Below are positions 8,485-17,650 of a DNA stretch of 64,000 nt, one piece after another (within the stretch, counting starts at the first letter, position 1; the number at the start of each line of letters is the position of its first letter). Source of the DNA: Hyphomicrobiales bacterium (lineage in GTDB: Bacteria; Pseudomonadota; Alphaproteobacteria; Rhizobiales; Rhizobiaceae). Location of the stretch: the NCBI GenBank assembly GCA_900472625.1, contig UCIT01000005.1, forward strand, positions 1-64,000, in the 5' to 3' direction. The translations under genes were made by a program, and so were the position numbers. The notes beneath the pieces were generated by a model. That model was given only the letters and a program-made list of their open reading frames with translations, ran no database searches and had not been told where the DNA came from.

Positions 8485-9702
8485 CTATTGGGTGAGGAGT
8501 ACGCTGCGTTCGGACGCCTTCTCGCCAATCGCCTGAAACGCCGCCACCAGTTCGTCCATGTCGTCGGCCTCGAAATAGTTGGCCGTGGTGCCGGCGCAGG
8601 ATTTCAGCAGTGCCTGGCCATTCGTAGGCGCCATGAACGCGACGGTGTAAATGGTGATGCCGTCGGCACGCGCGCTGGTGCACGTTGCCAGCGTCTTGGT
8701 ATCCAGCGACTTGTTCCACGTGCTGCTGTTGCCGGTGTTCTCGCCATCGGTCATCAGGACGATGAACCTCGAAAACTTGCTGTTGTTTTTTTGCAACTGG
8801 GCAGTCGTTTCGCTGGATGCCATCAGGGCCGTGTACGCCGATTGCATCGGCGTGGTCATGTCGGTGCCGCCGGTGGGATAATCGGGGAGTGCCGTGACGT
8901 AAGTGCGCGATGCCGTTGTTCCCCAGGCGAGCGCTTGCGGGGTTTGCGCCGCGTCGTTGAAGGAAATCGCGCCGGTTCTGATCAGCGTGTTGGTGGTGTC
9001 GGCGGCCTCGGCCTTGTCGAGCGTGTCGAACAGGCTGCCGGCAGCAGATTTCAGGGCGGCGATCTTGTTGACATAACAGGGCTTGGTGGTCTTCAGATCG
9101 GGATAGCTCGACCAGTTGTCGGCGGTGTAGTTCTGGCACTTGGTCGTGGTCGATTTCACCGTGTCGGTGATCCATGACATGGAGCCTGACCGGTCGAGCA
9201 CCAGAAACATCGACATCGCGTTCTTGCTTTCGCTCTGGCTCGATGTCTGGCTTTTCGTTGCAACGGTGACGCTGTTCTTGCCGAGAAATGGTGCGAGACC
9301 ACTTAGCGAATAGGCGTACTGGGCATTGACCGTCACGGTGTAGGTCTTCGTGCCGCCATCGGTGGTGGTGGCCACGGCGGCGGTTGTGTTGGCCTTCAGC
9401 GCGGCAAGCTTCGTTGCCGAGAGATAGTTGGCCATCTGGCCGGTCACGTAATCCACCGCCAGGCTCTGCGCGGCGGCTGTCGTCGAGGGGGAAGTCGCGA
9501 CCATGGCGGCCGCTGCGGCAAGTGCCGCACTGTCGGTTGCGCCCTGCAACTGACCGCGTTCCATCGCAGCACCGCTATAGTCGATGGCCAGAGAACCGGC
9601 CGCGAAAAGCACCGGCGCCATCAAGGCACTGATCATGGCAAAGTTGCCCGATCTGTCGGAGGTCAGCCGTTTCATCCGGCCGAGAAAAAGTGAAGACATC
9701 AT
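8485..9702 (-). CDS. TadE/TadG-like protein with von Willebrand factor A domain
   Basis: The start is set at the first Met of MMSSLFLGRM (9702); a longer form from 9741 is possible. The N-terminus (RSGNFAMISALMAPVLFAAG) is the TadG/Flp-pilus-type membrane helix. The C-terminal half is a vWA domain with an intact MIDAS start (FLVLDRSGSMSW, the D-x-S-x-S metal site) and a later VLMTDGENTG segment. TadG proteins anchor or complete Flp/Tad pili. No other tad gene is in the window, so this is an orphan TadG-vWA, as is common in rhizobia. The product is about 405 residues. Confidence 0.85.
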   Translation of the reverse strand: MMSSLFLGRMKRLTSDRSGNFAMISALMAPVLFAAGSLAIDYSGAAMERGQLQGATDSAALAAAAAMVATSPSTTAAAQSLAVDYVTGQMANYLSATKLAALKANTTAAVATTTDGGTKTYTVTVNAQYAYSLSGLAPFLGKNSVTVATKSQTSSQSESKNAMSMFLVLDRSGSMSWITDTVKSTTTKCQNYTADNWSSYPDLKTTKPCYVNKIAALKSAAGSLFDTLDKAEAADTTNTLIRTGAISFNDAAQTPQALAWGTTASRTYVTALPDYPTGGTDMTTPMQSAYTALMASSETTAQLQKNNSKFSRFIVLMTDGENTGNSSTWNKSLDTKTLATCTSARADGITIYTVAFMAPTNGQALLKSCAGTTANYFEADDMDELVAAFQAIGEKASERSVLLTQ

Positions 9703-10023
9703 GTTCACCCGCGTTTCAAGTCGGGGCAACATTGACCGCAATCGTGAACGAAACCTTATAGAACGGGCATTGCGAGAGCGTTGGCTAAGCTCAATTCCGT
9801 GTCTTCCTTAATAAAGAACCAATTGGTACCTTATTTCTCCACATGCGTGTATTTCCTCGATATTGCTCGCCATTGCCGATGGCCGTCCGTTGAGGAAAAT
9901 GCAGCAGCGGCCTCTTGATGAAACCTTGCGGTTCCATGCTATTGTGGCGTGTATCGACGCTCGGAGGCTGCCACCGGCAGTGCCGGTTTCCGGGCGGGCT
10001 GCACCCCTGAACCGGAGGTCGAA
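9703..10023. other. intergenic region with a small palindrome
   Basis: This 321-base gap between divergent genes contains a perfect 10-bp palindrome, ACCAATTGGT, at 9818-9827, which could be an operator for either neighbour. No further gene or RNA was seen. Confidence 0.4.
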
Positions 10024-10236
10024 ATGTCATCTGGCGTGGACGAAGTCGCGTCCGAAAATCCCACCCATCCCGAGGAGATGAAGTCGGTTTTCGACCTGCG
10101 CGTGGGAAAGCACATAACCCTGCAGGGCAGCGCCAGAATAACGCCGGCGGGGGTGATCAGCACCGGTATCGCTGTCACCGCCGTGGCGCTGGCGTTCGGT
10201 TATCTCGCTTCTTCGGTGAAGCGACGGCGGTATTAA
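10024..10236 (+). CDS. small single-pass membrane protein, 70 residues
   Basis: The ATG at 10024 follows a CGGAGG site at a spacing of 5 bases. The product has a polar acidic N-terminus (SSGVDEVASENPTHPEEM), a short basic segment, then one membrane helix (ISTGIAVTAVALAFGYLASS) and a KRRRY tail. The helix with C-terminal positive charges predicts an N-out orientation. I do not recognise the family. It is convergent with the first arylsulfatase gene. Confidence 0.65.
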   Translation: MSSGVDEVASENPTHPEEMKSVFDLRVGKHITLQGSARITPAGVISTGIAVTAVALAFGYLASSVKRRRY

Positions 10237-10289
10237 GCCGGTGCCGCTCTCGCAACGCGTCAGCGGCTGGCCGTCGGACCTGACGGGCT

Positions 10290-11918
10290 CTACTGTGGAT
10301 CGCCACCTCCACCGATACCGAGACCGATATCCTTCTTCGGGTATTTGACGAAAGTCGCAGCGTGAAGGCCCTGCAATTGCAGAATCGGGCCGTAGAGCCA
10401 TTCATAGTCGCCGTTGCTGCGGGTGATGCGTTCCTTCGGATCGCGGTAGATGTCGAAAATCCAGGGCGCGACGCCGACCGGGACGAAAGTCGACATGCTG
10501 ATATTGGCGAATGGCTGGTCGTACTGGATGACTTTGAAATAGCCCTTGAAATTCTCCCACCGCAGTGCCGAGAAATCTGCTTGGTTGTAGGAGAACACTG
10601 CCTGGCGGGCCGTCTCTCCGTCGTCGGCAAGCAGGAATCCGGTCTGGTCGATACCGTCAATGTAACGTTCTTTCGGAATCTTGTCCGCGATCCCTGCAAG
10701 TTCGAGTGAGGTGTTGAACAGGTCCATCAGGTCGAACAGGCCGTCGCTGACCCGTCCGGCCTTGATCATTCCGGGCCAGTAAGCAATCCCCGGGACACGA
10801 ACGCCGCCTTCCCACGTCGTTCCCTTTCCGGAACGGAAGGGCGTGAAGCCCGAGTCCGGATATGAATCTTCCTCGGGACCGTTGTCGGATGTGAAGAAAA
10901 CGAAGGTGTTGTCTGCCTGTCCGGTCTCCTCGAGTGTTTTCGTCAGGCGCCCGACGATGTCATCGACCTCGACCACAGCATCCCGGTAAGGCAGTTTGGC
11001 GGGACTTTTTCCCTCGTAGCCGTCCCCCGCGTAGTTGTCGAAATGCACCTTGGCGAAGGCGTGGATCAGATAGAATGGCTTGTTTTCCTTGGCCGCGCGC
11101 GTGATGAAATCCACCGACCAGTTTGCGAAGTCCTGATCGACATTGCCCATCTGCTTCGGGGTGTCGAGCGGATAGACGATCTTGAGATCGCCGCCCTTCT
11201 TGCCTTCAACGATGCCATTATATTCGCTGAGCCCCTTGAATGTCTTAAGCCGTTCGGGATCGAGGACCAGCTGCGAATACTTTCGCCCGTCCATATATTG
11301 CGTGTATTCGCTGACAACCGAGAGGAAGCCGTGGAATTCGTCGTAGCCGACGTCCTGCGGCTGCATACCCTTCGCTTCGCCGATATGCCACTTGCCCGAA
11401 AGACCCGTGACATAGCCGCTGTCGCTCAGCAACCTGGCCGCAGAAACCTCGTCGGCCCAGGGGTTCTTGGTGGGGTGGTCGCTGGCCAAAAGCGGCCTGG
11501 TCAGCCCGCTTCGCGCGGGGATCCGGCCTGTCATCATCGCGGCGCGTGACGGGGTGCAGACGGGTGTCGCGTAAGCTGAGGTCAGCTTCAGTCCTTCCGC
11601 GGCCAGATGATCGATATTGGGTGTCGGCGCGCCCAGCATCGCTCCGCCGCCGAAGGCTCCGGGATCACCATAACCGAGGTCATCGACGAGCAGGATCAGG
11701 ATGTTTGGTTTGCGGCCGGTCTTCGCCTGGAAGTCTCGCAGCTTTTGCAGCGCTGCCTGCTGCTGAGCCCCGTGTGAAATTGCAGGTTCCAGGTACTCCG
11801 CCGTGCGAACCGTGCGGTCCCAACCCTTCCCCGTTTCCTGCGCGTGTGATGTGGTTGCGGCCAGTAGCGTCATGGACGCCGCGAGCGAATAAGAAAGAAT
11901 ATGCTTGCAGACTTTCAT
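10290..11918 (-). CDS. arylsulfatase, Sec-exported (formylglycine-dependent)
   Basis: The product is 542 residues, with a Sec signal peptide ending at SHAQ (residues 1-27). The alkaline-phosphatase-superfamily metal Asp pair is present (LLVDDLGYGD, residues about 77-86). The sulfatase signature C-x-P-S-R occurs at residue 121 (ATPVCTPSRAAMMTGR); its Cys is the one converted to formylglycine. The FTSDNGPEEDSYPDSG region carries further metal ligands. The enzyme hydrolyses sulfate esters in the periplasm. It probably forms a unit with the second sulfatase upstream, although a strong hairpin separates them. The natural substrate is unknown, and no formylglycine-generating enzyme gene is in the window. 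Confidence 0.9.
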   Translation of the reverse strand: MKVCKHILSYSLAASMTLLAATTSHAQETGKGWDRTVRTAEYLEPAISHGAQQQAALQKLRDFQAKTGRKPNILILLVDDLGYGDPGAFGGGAMLGAPTPNIDHLAAEGLKLTSAYATPVCTPSRAAMMTGRIPARSGLTRPLLASDHPTKNPWADEVSAARLLSDSGYVTGLSGKWHIGEAKGMQPQDVGYDEFHGFLSVVSEYTQYMDGRKYSQLVLDPERLKTFKGLSEYNGIVEGKKGGDLKIVYPLDTPKQMGNVDQDFANWSVDFITRAAKENKPFYLIHAFAKVHFDNYAGDGYEGKSPAKLPYRDAVVEVDDIVGRLTKTLEETGQADNTFVFFTSDNGPEEDSYPDSGFTPFRSGKGTTWEGGVRVPGIAYWPGMIKAGRVSDGLFDLMDLFNTSLELAGIADKIPKERYIDGIDQTGFLLADDGETARQAVFSYNQADFSALRWENFKGYFKVIQYDQPFANISMSTFVPVGVAPWIFDIYRDPKERITRSNGDYEWLYGPILQLQGLHAATFVKYPKKDIGLGIGGGGDPQ

Positions 11919-11984
11919 GACGCGTACTCCTCAATCGTTGTCAAGGTCGCCGATGAGATAGCTGGTGTTTCGGGCGGTTCGAAA

Positions 11985-12014
11985 CTGCACGCCGCCGCTC
12001 GAGGCGGCGTGCAG
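11985..12014 (-). terminator. hairpin between the two sulfatase genes
   Basis: A perfect 12-bp stem (11985-11996 with 12003-12014) encloses a 6-base loop 3 bases after the stop of the upstream sulfatase. On the minus strand it is followed by only three T residues, so it may be a weak terminator or an mRNA-stabilising hairpin between two co-transcribed genes. Confidence 0.6.
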
Positions 12015-12017
12015 TCG

Positions 12018-13685
12018 CTACTGCTGGCCCTTCGCAATCGCTTCTTTGATCGTCGCCTGAACATCGAACGTTCCACCCCCCTGTGCAGGCGGATAGTCGA
12101 TCAGGCTCTTCAAATGCGCTCCTAGCATTTCGTTGATGGGCGCAAACTCCCACGAGACCTTCTGCAGCAAGTGACCATAGGAATCGATGGAATCGTAGCT
12201 CTCGAACGGATCCATCCGGATGTTGAATACCAGCGGAAAGGCACGCGGCTTTGGTGCGTCATAGTAGTTTTCGTTGGTGGCAAAATGCCATTTCCACGGG
12301 CCGTAACGTACCGCCTGGACATTGGATTCCCTGTAAAAAATATAGTGATCCCGAACGGAATCCTCGGCGTTGCCGCGCCAATAATCGAGATTGTTCAGAC
12401 CGTCGAGATACCACTTGTATTTTTCCTTTAGCTCGTCGGCGAGGTTTGTTGCGCCTGCTGCTGCGGCAAGTGTCGCATGCAGGTCCTCATGGCTCTGGAT
12501 GCCATTCTTGATCTGGCCGGATGGAATCTGGCCGGGCCAGCGTGCCATGCAGATGACCCTTACGCCGCCTTCGTAGGTCGTCATTTTCTCGCCGCGGAAC
12601 GGCGTGGTGCCGCCATAGGGCCAAGAGGAGTGCTCTGGTCCGTTGTCTGTCGAATAGACGACGATCGTATCTTCCTCCAGACCATTTTGCTTGAGCCAGT
12701 CCAGGACAAGCCCGATGTCCCTGTCGTGCTGGATCATGCCACTGCCGTGAATGTCGGATTCCGTCGTGTACTTTTCAGCGAGATAGCGATCGGCTTCCGA
12801 CAGGTGGGTGTAAAGGTGCATGCGGCTGGTGTTAAGCCAGACAAAGAACGGCTCATTGCCATCTTTCGAGCGCTTCATGAAATCAAACGCTCGCGGAATG
12901 ACTTCGGCGGCGTCGAAGTTTTCCATGCGCTTGCGGGTGAGAGGGCCGGTATCCTTGATCGTCTGCTTGCCGACCTTGCCGAAGCGCGGATCAACGGTGG
13001 TGTCATCGATATCGGTCGCCTTGCAGTCAAGCACGCCGCGCGTTCCGAACTTCCTCTCGAATTGTTCCTTGCCGTACTTGTCTGCCCAAGCCTGATAGTC
13101 GCGTTGTTCGCCTTCTTCCTGTGTGTTCAAGTGGTAGAGGTTGCCGAAGAACTCGTCGAAACCGTGCACCGTCGGAAGATGCTCGTTGTTATCGCCTAGA
13201 TGGTTCTTGCCGAACTGGCCAGTGCGATAGCCTTGTGCCTTCAGCGTATCGGCGAGCGTTGGCGTCCCGCTCTTCAAGCCGAGCTTGTCGCCAGGCAGAC
13301 CGACCGTCACCATGCCACATCGTATGGGGTACGAGCCGGTGATGAACGCGGCACGGCCGGCGGTACAACTCGGCTGGGCGTAATGGTCGGTAAACCTGAC
13401 GCCTTCGGTGCCGATGCGGTCGATGTTTGGCGTGTGATAACCCATCGTCCCCATGCCGTAGGCGCTGACATTCTGCCAGCCGATGTCGTCGCCAAAGATT
13501 ACCAGAATGTTGGGCTTTTTCCCCGTCGAGGCTTTGGTCGTCTGGGCAAGCGCCCCAGGCGTGCTGATCGCGTTGGTCACTGCCATCGCGCCTGCAGCCA
13601 GCGTTGTTGATCCAATGAGCAGTCTGCGCCGTGTTAAGCCTCCATGCTTTCTGGATCCAAATCCGGTCTCTTTGTCCTTCGTCAT
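12018..13685 (-). CDS. arylsulfatase, Tat-exported
   Basis: The start is the ATG at 13685, with GGAGG 7 bases upstream, giving 555 residues. The N-terminus has a twin-arginine signal ([19 protein letters not shown]) ending near GALAQ. The metal Asp pair lies in [11 protein letters not shown]. The sulfatase signature is C-T-A-G-R at residue 107 ([16 protein letters not shown]), the C-x-A-x-R variant still used for formylglycine formation. Tat export implies that the enzyme folds and is modified in the cytoplasm before translocation, unlike its Sec-exported neighbour. The two proteins are clearly different subfamilies, not a recent duplication. Confidence 0.9.
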   Translation of the reverse strand: MTKDKETGFGSRKHGGLTRRRLLIGSTTLAAGAMAVTNAISTPGALAQTTKASTGKKPNILVIFGDDIGWQNVSAYGMGTMGYHTPNIDRIGTEGVRFTDHYAQPSCTAGRAAFITGSYPIRCGMVTVGLPGDKLGLKSGTPTLADTLKAQGYRTGQFGKNHLGDNNEHLPTVHGFDEFFGNLYHLNTQEEGEQRDYQAWADKYGKEQFERKFGTRGVLDCKATDIDDTTVDPRFGKVGKQTIKDTGPLTRKRMENFDAAEVIPRAFDFMKRSKDGNEPFFVWLNTSRMHLYTHLSEADRYLAEKYTTESDIHGSGMIQHDRDIGLVLDWLKQNGLEEDTIVVYSTDNGPEHSSWPYGGTTPFRGEKMTTYEGGVRVICMARWPGQIPSGQIKNGIQSHEDLHATLAAAAGATNLADELKEKYKWYLDGLNNLDYWRGNAEDSVRDHYIFYRESNVQAVRYGPWKWHFATNENYYDAPKPRAFPLVFNIRMDPFESYDSIDSYGHLLQKVSWEFAPINEMLGAHLKSLIDYPPAQGGGTFDVQATIKEAIAKGQQ

Positions 13686-13826
13686 TGCCATGCCTCCAAT
13701 TGACGATCGTTTCATCCTGTCGAGATGCATATTGGACAGCGGCCAGCACCGTTTCCGAAGAACGGCGATGATCGAGGTGGACAGGGCTAGCGCAGCGTAT
13801 GATGCTCTTCTCTTCGGGCTCCGCAA

Positions 13827-13850
13827 TTGGCCCTTGGTCCAACTATCTTT
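13827..13850. promoter_or_regulatory. motif shared with the 21.2-kb promoter region
   Basis: The stretch from 13827 reads TTGGCCC-TTGG-TCCAACTA and then TTTCGG. A very similar stretch (TTGGCC-TTGGG-TCCAA-TA, then TTCGG) lies at 21218-21242. This copy sits about 110 bases before the DUF3300 gene and about 140 bases from the divergent sulfatase. It may be a common regulator site. Confidence 0.35.
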
Positions 13851-13949
13851 CGGTCAGGTGGAAACCGAAAATACGGTTCGACCGATCTCCGTGCCGGGCG
13901 CCCCGGTACCGCCGATCACGAAAGCGTTCGACCGAGAGGAGTTTCCGAC

Positions 13950-15416
13950 ATGTCGCGAGTTCAGGAACTCCGCCTCGCAACAGCCGTCGTGCTGTTGCTG
14001 ACTCTCCATTGCCTGCCGATGGGCGTGCTGGCGCCCGGCTTGGCCCGCGCGCAGGAGACAACTTCGGCGGAGCCGCAGCCGGCCACTGATGATGCGCCCG
14101 AACCGCTGACAGATGACGAGCTCGAGGTTCTGGTCGCGCGCATCGCGCTTTATCCCGATGATCTCGTCGCCGTGGTGACGTCCGCGTCGCTCTACCCGCT
14201 GCAGATTGTCGAGGCGCAGCGCTATCTCGACGATCGTAAAAAAGACGCGAAGCTGAAGCCGAAGGACAGCTGGGATGGCAGCGTTGTGTCGCTGCTGAAC
14301 TATCCCGATATCGTCAAGATGATGAGCGACGACCTCGACTGGACGCAATCCCTGGGTGAGGCCCTGGCGAACCAGCAGAAGGACGTATTGATCGCCATCC
14401 AGCAGCTGCGCGACAAGGCGGTGGCCGATGGCATCATCAAGACCGACGACAAGATCAAGGTCGTTCAGCAGAATGACAATGTCATCATCCAGCCGGCAAG
14501 CCCCGACAAGATCTACGTTCCCCAATATGCGCCGGAGATGCTCTACGAGCCGGATTACGCGCCGCAGCCGATCGGCTACTACCCCGACGACTACCCGAAC
14601 TATACGTTCCCGACCGCACCGTTCTTTGCTGCCGCGGTGACCGGCGCCATCTGGGCCGCCGCCGTCGATTGGGATGATTGGGGTGTCTGGGGCGGGCGTT
14701 GGCGCGGGGACGTCGATATCGACTGCGACCACTGCTTCAACAACATAAACGGCAGGATCAACGTCAACGATGTGGACTGGAAGAACGTCGACCGCAGCAA
14801 GATCAAGTTCAATCGCGACCAGTTCAGCAAGATCGACCGCACGTCGATCAAGAACAGCATCAAGGCGAACGGTGGCAACAGCATCAAGGCCAAGGCGGCG
14901 GCGATCGGGAACAACCGGAATGCGGCGATCCGCAACAAGGCCGGCAATATCAGCGTCAAGGATGTTCGCAACAGCAAGATCGATGCCGACCGGCTGAATC
15001 GCGACAGGGCCAATCGTGACATTGGCTCGAAGATTGGCAACGGGCCGGGGCAGGGCCTTGCGAGCCGCACACCCGCCGCGCGGCCGAACAAGCCCGCCGG
15101 CAACCTCGCTTCCAAGGCAAACTTCGATCGTCCTGCGGGCCGGCCCAAGCCCGCGGCGCGCGTGGATAAAAGGCCGAAAATGCCGTCAGCGCTTGGCAAT
15201 GTCGACAATGGTCGGCGTGCACAGCTGCAGTCCAACCGCGGCCGCCAGGCCATGGGAGGCGGCAGCCTTGGCGGGCGTAATTTCGCCGCAGCCAACCGCG
15301 GGGGTGGTCATGCGATCGGCGGCGGCAATCGTGGAGGTGGTGGCCATGCACTCGGTGGGCGTGGCGGCGGCGGTCATCGGTCCGTTCCGCATCGCGGTGG
15401 CGGACGTCATCGGTAG
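13950..15416 (+). CDS. DUF3300 domain protein, exported
   Basis: The start is the ATG at 13950, with GAGAGGA 9 bases upstream, giving 488 residues. A signal peptide (residues about 1-36) ends at LARAQ. The DUF3300 domain (about 55-220) includes ARIALYPDDLVAVVTSASLY and the region reading YVPQYAPEMLYEPDYAPQPI. A long basic, asparagine- and glycine-rich tail follows (INVNDVDWKNVDRSKI, then repeated GGG-H stretches), probably disordered. DUF3300 function is unknown. The gene stands 23 bases before the DUF2950 gene, a pairing I know from many proteobacteria. Confidence 0.85.
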   Translation: MSRVQELRLATAVVLLLTLHCLPMGVLAPGLARAQETTSAEPQPATDDAPEPLTDDELEVLVARIALYPDDLVAVVTSASLYPLQIVEAQRYLDDRKKDAKLKPKDSWDGSVVSLLNYPDIVKMMSDDLDWTQSLGEALANQQKDVLIAIQQLRDKAVADGIIKTDDKIKVVQQNDNVIIQPASPDKIYVPQYAPEMLYEPDYAPQPIGYYPDDYPNYTFPTAPFFAAAVTGAIWAAAVDWDDWGVWGGRWRGDVDIDCDHCFNNINGRINVNDVDWKNVDRSKIKFNRDQFSKIDRTSIKNSIKANGGNSIKAKAAAIGNNRNAAIRNKAGNISVKDVRNSKIDADRLNRDRANRDIGSKIGNGPGQGLASRTPAARPNKPAGNLASKANFDRPAGRPKPAARVDKRPKMPSALGNVDNGRRAQLQSNRGRQAMGGGSLGGRNFAAANRGGGHAIGGGNRGGGGHALGGRGGGGHRSVPHRGGGRHR

Positions 15417-15439
15417 TCCTCGAGCAAGGGAAGAAAGTC

Positions 15440-16402
15440 ATGACCCTGTCAGTCAGAACCATGATCCTGAGTTCGGTGTTCACCGCTGCTCTGATCGTCT
15501 CCAGCGCATCGTCAGTCGCCGTCAATGCCGCCGCTCCTTCCGAAGGAACCGTCATCGCAGGCTTTGCTTCGCCGGCCGATCCGCCGGTTTTCGATACGCC
15601 CGAACAAGCCATCGAGGCATTCAAGGCAGCGCTGGCTGCCGATGATTTTGATAAATTCGTGACTTTGCTTGGTCTCGATGCCGCCAAGGTCAGACCGGCC
15701 GAAGGGGTGATGGATACCTACGCCGACATCCGCGATGGCGCGAAGAAGCAGGTGACCGTTCGAGACGTCGAAGGTAGTAAGATCCTGGACATTGGCGACA
15801 AGCTCTGGCCGTTGCCGTTTCCTCTGGTAAAGGGCGAGGACGGAAAATGGGCCTTCGACACCTATGCGGGCTTCGAGGAGATCATCAATCGCCGTGTCGG
15901 CGAGAACGAGTTGCAGGCGATCGCGACGATGCGGGCCTACGTCGATGCGCAAAAAGAATACGAGGCCGAGGACCACGATGGCGATGGCGTGCTCGAATAT
16001 GCGCAGCGGCTGATCAGCAGTGACGGAAAGACCGATGGCCTCTACTGGCCGCCGGAATTGGGGGCTGGCGACAGCCCAGCGGGTGCTGCGTTCGAAAACG
16101 ACGCAGCGCTGAGGAAGGCCAAGGCGGGTGCCGGATATTTCGGCTACCACTACCGCATTCTGTCGGGGCAGGGACCGAACATCGCCGGCGGGAAGTTCGA
16201 CTATGTCATCAACGGCAACATGATCGCTGGCTTCGGACTGATCGCATGGCCGATCCGGTATGGCGAGACTGGTGTCCATACGTTTCTGGTGAACGCCAAC
16301 GGCACCGTCTACCAGGCCGATCTCGGCAAGAATACCGACAGCATCGCCGCCGGGATCAAGACCTTCAATCCCGGCGACAACTGGGACATGACCGAGGACT
16401 GA
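15440..16402 (+). CDS. DUF2950 family exported protein
   Basis: The product is 320 residues. A signal peptide (ILSSVFTAALIVSSASSVAV) is followed by the DUF2950 body, marked by FDTPEQAIEAFKAALAADDF, KWAFDTYAGFEEIINRRVGE and YVDAQKEYEAEDHDGDGVLE. The C-terminal region (GYHYRILSGQGPNIAGGKFD) is also typical. The acidic DHDGDGV segment looks like a calcium-binding loop. The function is unknown; the constant link with DUF3300 suggests a joint periplasmic role. Confidence 0.88.
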   Translation: MTLSVRTMILSSVFTAALIVSSASSVAVNAAAPSEGTVIAGFASPADPPVFDTPEQAIEAFKAALAADDFDKFVTLLGLDAAKVRPAEGVMDTYADIRDGAKKQVTVRDVEGSKILDIGDKLWPLPFPLVKGEDGKWAFDTYAGFEEIINRRVGENELQAIATMRAYVDAQKEYEAEDHDGDGVLEYAQRLISSDGKTDGLYWPPELGAGDSPAGAAFENDAALRKAKAGAGYFGYHYRILSGQGPNIAGGKFDYVINGNMIAGFGLIAWPIRYGETGVHTFLVNANGTVYQADLGKNTDSIAAGIKTFNPGDNWDMTED

Positions 16403-16428
16403 AGCAGGAGGGCTGCGGGGAGACTGGC

Positions 16429-17625
16429 ATGAACAATATGCATGCGGGCGCTCCGAAGGCGACGCGCGAGTTTCTCGTCGCGCACGGCGGTCCGTTCTAC
16501 GAACTGCAGCGGCGGCTCAGGCTGTTGCACGACCATGCTTTAATGGCGGGGCGGCGGGCGATCGTTTTCATCTGCCTCGCGTGGTTCATCCCGCTCCTGC
16601 TGGGGTTACCTGGCAGCCTGTCGTGGGACAGTTCAAGGGGGCTGACCTACATTGCCGACATCAGCGTCTGGGCACGGTTCGTCATTGCCATTGGATTGCT
16701 TGTTCTTGCCGAGCAACGGCTCGAAAAGAGCCTGCAGGAAAAACTTCGCCAGCTGGCTTCGGCACCGATCGTCGCGCCCTCGTCGCTGACCGAGGCCGCA
16801 AGAGCGGTCAACCACGCGCTGGTGCGACGCAACTCGCGGATCGCCGAAGGTATCTGCCTGCTGGTCGCGATTGTCGCGGCCGGTATCGTGCTCCGGCATC
16901 TTTATCGCGTCGATGTATCGTCCTGGGCAGTCATCTCGTCGCCCGAGGGCAATTTGGTGACGCTTGCCGGGTGGTGGTCGGTCGTCGTCAGCGTGCCGTT
17001 GTTCTGGTTCCTGACCACGCGCGGGCTATGGCGGCACCTCGTTTGGTCGCTTCTGCTGCGACGGCTAGCGCGGCTGGAGCTGCGGCTGGTATCGACGCAC
17101 CCGGACGGCAAGGGTGGCATCGCTTTCCTGGCCGACTATCCGAACGGTTACGTGACGTCGGTGTTCGGCGTCAGCTGCGCAGTTGCCGCAACCGTCGCAC
17201 AGAACCTCTCCCACGAGACGGCGACGCTCACCAATATCACGATCCTGATGGCCGGGTGGTTGATCCTCGTCCTTGCGCTGTTCGTCTTTCCGCTGTCGGC
17301 GTTCACGCGCCCGCTCGCCGACTTGAAGAAGGCGTCTTTGGCCCGGCTCGGTGCCCAGGCAACGCAATATCATCGCCTGGCCGAGAGAAAGCTGACCGGC
17401 GGCAATGCGGTGTCCGAGGCGACGCCTAACGCTGAGACGGTCGAAGACGTCGCCGATCCGACCAAGTCGTACGAATTGACGCGAAAGTTGTCGGTCACGC
17501 TGTTGAGCCACACGGCGCTGCTTCCGGTTTCTGCCGCGGCGCTGGCGCCATTCGCGATCGTTGCGTCGACCAAGGTCCCGTTCAAAGAAGTACTGTCGCT
17601 CGTCAAGAAGCTGCTTCTGATTTAG
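16429..17625 (+). CDS. polytopic membrane protein of unknown function
   Basis: The ATG at 16429 is 26 bases after the DUF2950 stop; longer in-frame versions would overlap that gene. The 398-residue product has about six hydrophobic helices, near residues 42-62, 78-95, 140-160, 180-202, 275-298 and 360-388, plus a basic amphipathic region around residues 205-240. I do not recognise the family. It belongs to the DUF3300-DUF2950-transglycosylase gene string, with gaps of 23-26 bases, so a cell-envelope role is inferred. Confidence 0.8.
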   Translation: MNNMHAGAPKATREFLVAHGGPFYELQRRLRLLHDHALMAGRRAIVFICLAWFIPLLLGLPGSLSWDSSRGLTYIADISVWARFVIAIGLLVLAEQRLEKSLQEKLRQLASAPIVAPSSLTEAARAVNHALVRRNSRIAEGICLLVAIVAAGIVLRHLYRVDVSSWAVISSPEGNLVTLAGWWSVVVSVPLFWFLTTRGLWRHLVWSLLLRRLARLELRLVSTHPDGKGGIAFLADYPNGYVTSVFGVSCAVAATVAQNLSHETATLTNITILMAGWLILVLALFVFPLSAFTRPLADLKKASLARLGAQATQYHRLAERKLTGGNAVSEATPNAETVEDVADPTKSYELTRKLSVTLLSHTALLPVSAAALAPFAIVASTKVPFKEVLSLVKKLLLI

Positions 17626-17650
17626 CCAACCCCAACCGAAAGTCGAACCG

